Origin: Volucella zonaria
Taxonomy: Eukaryota > Arthropoda > Insecta > Diptera > Syrphidae
Direction of reading: 5' to 3'
NCBI GenBank assembly: GCA_963966105.1
Contig: OZ014531.1
Span: 92,817,651-92,881,650, forward strand
DNA length: 64,000 nucleotides
Positions within the stretch are counted from its first letter, which is position 1; every line of letters begins with the position of its first letter. Below are positions 62,206 through 64,000 of the stretch, in pieces. The translations under genes and the position numbers were made by a program. The notes below the pieces were generated by a model. The model was not told where the DNA came from and searched no databases. It was given only the letters and a program-made list of their open reading frames with translations.

Positions 62206-62325
62206 ATGAAGTTTCACCAAAGTTCAATTATTGTGTTGTTGACATTTTGGACTTCCTCAGCGCTCGGTTATGGATTCGGAAGGTGTCCCAAGTATCCATC
62301 GATGCCTAGATTTAACATGACCAAG
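62206..62325 (+). CDS. Lipocalin / apolipoprotein D-like, first coding exon
   Basis: MKFHQSSIIVLLTFWTSSALG is a classic signal peptide (charged start, hydrophobic core, small residues before the cut). It is followed by a Cys-containing mature start, GRCPKYPSMPRFNMTK, matching the conserved N-terminus of insect apolipoprotein-D-type lipocalins, where the next residues usually form the G.W.E strand. The donor AAG|gtaagt at 62326 closes the exon in phase 0 after 40 codons, in line with an exon ending just before that strand. By family the product is a secreted eight-stranded beta-barrel carrier of small hydrophobic ligands (Lazarillo/ApoD group, stress and lipid handling). The remaining exons lie beyond the window. 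The exact member (NLaz-, karl- or CG31659-like) is not decided. Confidence 0.82.
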
Positions 62326-64000
62326 GTAAGTTGTTGTCTTTTTACCAGCAAATGATAGTAAAATTTGCTTTGTTACACTTGCATTGAACGTTTTAACTGC
62401 TTTTTTTTGTTTTTTTGTTGTTTTTTTTTATGCCTTTATTTCTGTGGTTTTCTTTGTGTTTGCCTTTTTACGATTTCATTGACGGTTTCGTATTTTTACG
62501 ATGTCAATTTTGCACAGGGGAATCCCACTTCGGTGACCATTTTTAAAGCCAACGAAAGTGCAAACAAATTTTCATAAGTAGGTAAATCTAATACATAGTC
62601 GTAGTCTCAGCTCAGTAGTTTGTTTACAATGCATGCCAACGTCTTTTACTTTCACTTGTGTTGAGTTGAGTTTCGTGTGTTAGTTTTATAAGCTTATAGA
62701 TAACCTGGATTCCTGAAAACATAACTCTTCCAATCAAGTTGAAGATACAGATTTCTATGTTTCTTATTCCTTTGATTCATATGTGCGCATGAGCCATTGA
62801 ATAATAACACATATACAAATATGCATGTACAAACATATGTAGGATGTACGACTTTAAATCGTCTATGTGGTACTCAAAGATGGTTCCTTTTAAAGTAAAC
62901 AAGTTTAAAATGCCATAAAGCGTAATGAGCATTGTGAAGGTCAAATCGGATTGAGACCTACTCGTTCATAGACATTATACATACGAGTGCTCGTAGTCAA
63001 TGGCATAAAAGTCATGGCATTGGAGACACTCAGTCGGAGTTTTATAGATGGCTTATACGAGTACATACGTCAGTATGGCAGTTGACGCTAGAAATGAAAA
63101 GACTCTATTCAAGACGTGATAGAGCAACTTCTTGCTTGCCCCATCGTATGCATTTATTTATTTTTTTTTCGATTTTTTTTACTCAAGATCTTTCAGATGG
63201 CTCTTACTTTGATGCATTTCTGTTGACCCAGATTCGACGGCTCTGGCAATAATGATTTGTTCTGCTATCGAAAACGATGAATTGCAATCTTATTGAGTCA
63301 CGTTGCTTCAGTAATTTATTGTTGCAGGAGAGTGTGATTAATAAGATAAATTGTTAGTATATCTCAATCAGTTTTGTTTGAATCTGATGTTTCATCTTTG
63401 GTTTTTATTTAACAATGCCCTTACCTCTTTTGACAAGTATACTTAATAAGCTTTGGAGTGCGAGGCAACCTTTATTTGGAAGATGGAAAACTAGTACATA
63501 CAAAATACATTCGACTTCTTTAATATTTTGAACTAACTGACGGGGAGACAACAATCACGAATTTAATTTATCTCTTGATTGACTTTAGCATTTGCATACG
63601 ATATATCACATCCGGAAAGGCAAGAGCCAACAATGCTAAATGAAATTGGTATTTACACAGATGAATCCAAATAAGCGGAAGGAAAAGGTTCTTTTATCTT
63701 CTGCGCATCCAAACACAAGTCTGTTCTGCTCTTCTTAGGATAATATGGTTTGGATATCGCCTCGACAGTCAAGTTGCACTCAAAGAACGAGAATCTAAAA
63801 ACATCAGTTCTGAAAGGTTAAAAGCAGTCGCACAATGCTTATGCAGAATCATATAGACTCTTAAGGAAACATATAGACTCTGCGGTGGCATAAAAGTCGA
63901 AGAGTATGTACAGTGTTGTATAAAACATACCGGATTTTTATCGAACATTTTTCTTTGGAGAATTTTAGAGAACAGAAGGAATTTAGTAAAATCTGTTGTC
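62326..64000 (+). other. Lipocalin intron 1 (5' part)
   Basis: Begins gtaagttg; contains long T runs (62401-62430), TACGAGTG/CTCGTA words near 62982-62995 and 63056, and at its end a Tc1-B type copy. No exon recognised up to 64000. Confidence 0.6.
63911..64000 (+). mobile_element. Left end of another Tc1-B-type element
   Basis: CAGTGTTGTATAAAACATACCG after TA (63909-63910), then the stretch to the window end tracks 36519-36608 (GAACATTTTTCTTTG(G/A)AGAATT). It continues beyond the window; its coding status is unknown. Confidence 0.88.

Noticed and set aside
1..64000. tRNA, rRNA, CRISPR or prokaryotic operon features
   Set aside because: No cloverleaf, rRNA core, spaced direct repeats or ribosome-binding-site gene clusters were seen; the splice sites and elements are those of an insect nucleus.

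Overview
This window is a stretch of insect nuclear DNA, AT-rich, with very few host exons and a dense, layered set of mobile elements. The element types (BEL/Pao, jockey-like, I-like and RTE-like retroelements, several mariner families, Tc1 elements with a 60-nt intron, piggyBac, Tigger/pogo, hAT) and the two host genes (an intron-rich cytochrome b561 and a secreted lipocalin) fit a cyclorrhaphan fly with a large genome. A tephritid-like fly is my guess, not something I can prove from the sequence.

Host genes. (1) A cytochrome b561 gene on + occupies 16452-34531: three closely spaced exons (16452-16675, 16759-16988, 17067-17231), a 17.2-kb intron full of transposons, and the terminal exon 34390-34531. 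Its 5' exon(s) were not found. (2) The first coding exon of an apolipoprotein-D-like lipocalin on + lies at 62206-62325. Its 5'UTR lies upstream and intron 1 runs off the window.

Mobile layout. 2.0-3.0 kb RTE-like RT relic (-); 3.1-3.8 kb mariner relic (+); 4.8-5.7 kb mariner-superfamily relic with 'WCGLW' motif type (+); 5881-7049 mariner bounded by TIRs and TA (-); 8.6-11.4 kb BEL/Pao 3' half with a candidate LTR; 11.5-12.4 kb mariner and WCGLW-type relics; 13.9-14.8 kb another WCGLW-type relic; 15.0-15.4 kb jockey-like 3' end. Inside the b561 intron: a Tc1-type element 17667-21220 that is split by a separate 1.92-kb element (18069-19989), RTE and WCGLW relics, Tigger 23457-25718, a long-TIR element 26498-28632, and two opposed non-LTR relics 29.4-33.9 kb. 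Downstream of b561: second Tc1-type element 36519-38201, pogo-like scrap, piggyBac 39.2-40.5 kb, Tc1 scrap, I-like non-LTR 41.9-44.1 kb, deleted mariner 44709-45531, RTE-like 47.4-50.4 kb carrying a 246-bp MITE, full-length mariner 51683-52952, hAT scraps, I-like non-LTR 54.5-56.5 kb, mariner 57204-58465, a second intron-bearing element 59.3-60.6 kb, and the end of another Tc1-type copy at 63911.

Most notable. (a) The 18069-19989 element has 13-bp TIRs beginning CACTGG, a 3-bp TTA target duplication whose removal restores the interrupted Tc1 reading frame, and just one decayed gene. That gene belongs to an uncharacterised protein family that I recall as common in arthropods, with a spaced D/D/E set and a CxxC. 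The protein is therefore a candidate transposase. (b) The octamer TACGAGTA/TACTCGTA is strongly over-represented. At two sites, comparison of repeat copies inside the window proves it arose as TA -> TA-CGAG-TA, the form expected of an excision scar from a mariner whose ends read CGAG..CTCG, and two such mariners are present here. (c) Two separate transposon families each keep a short intron at the same site in two divergent copies. (d) The MITE has an empty-site counterpart in the same window. All transposon genes seen here are broken; no RNA genes, CRISPR arrays or bacterial features were recognised.
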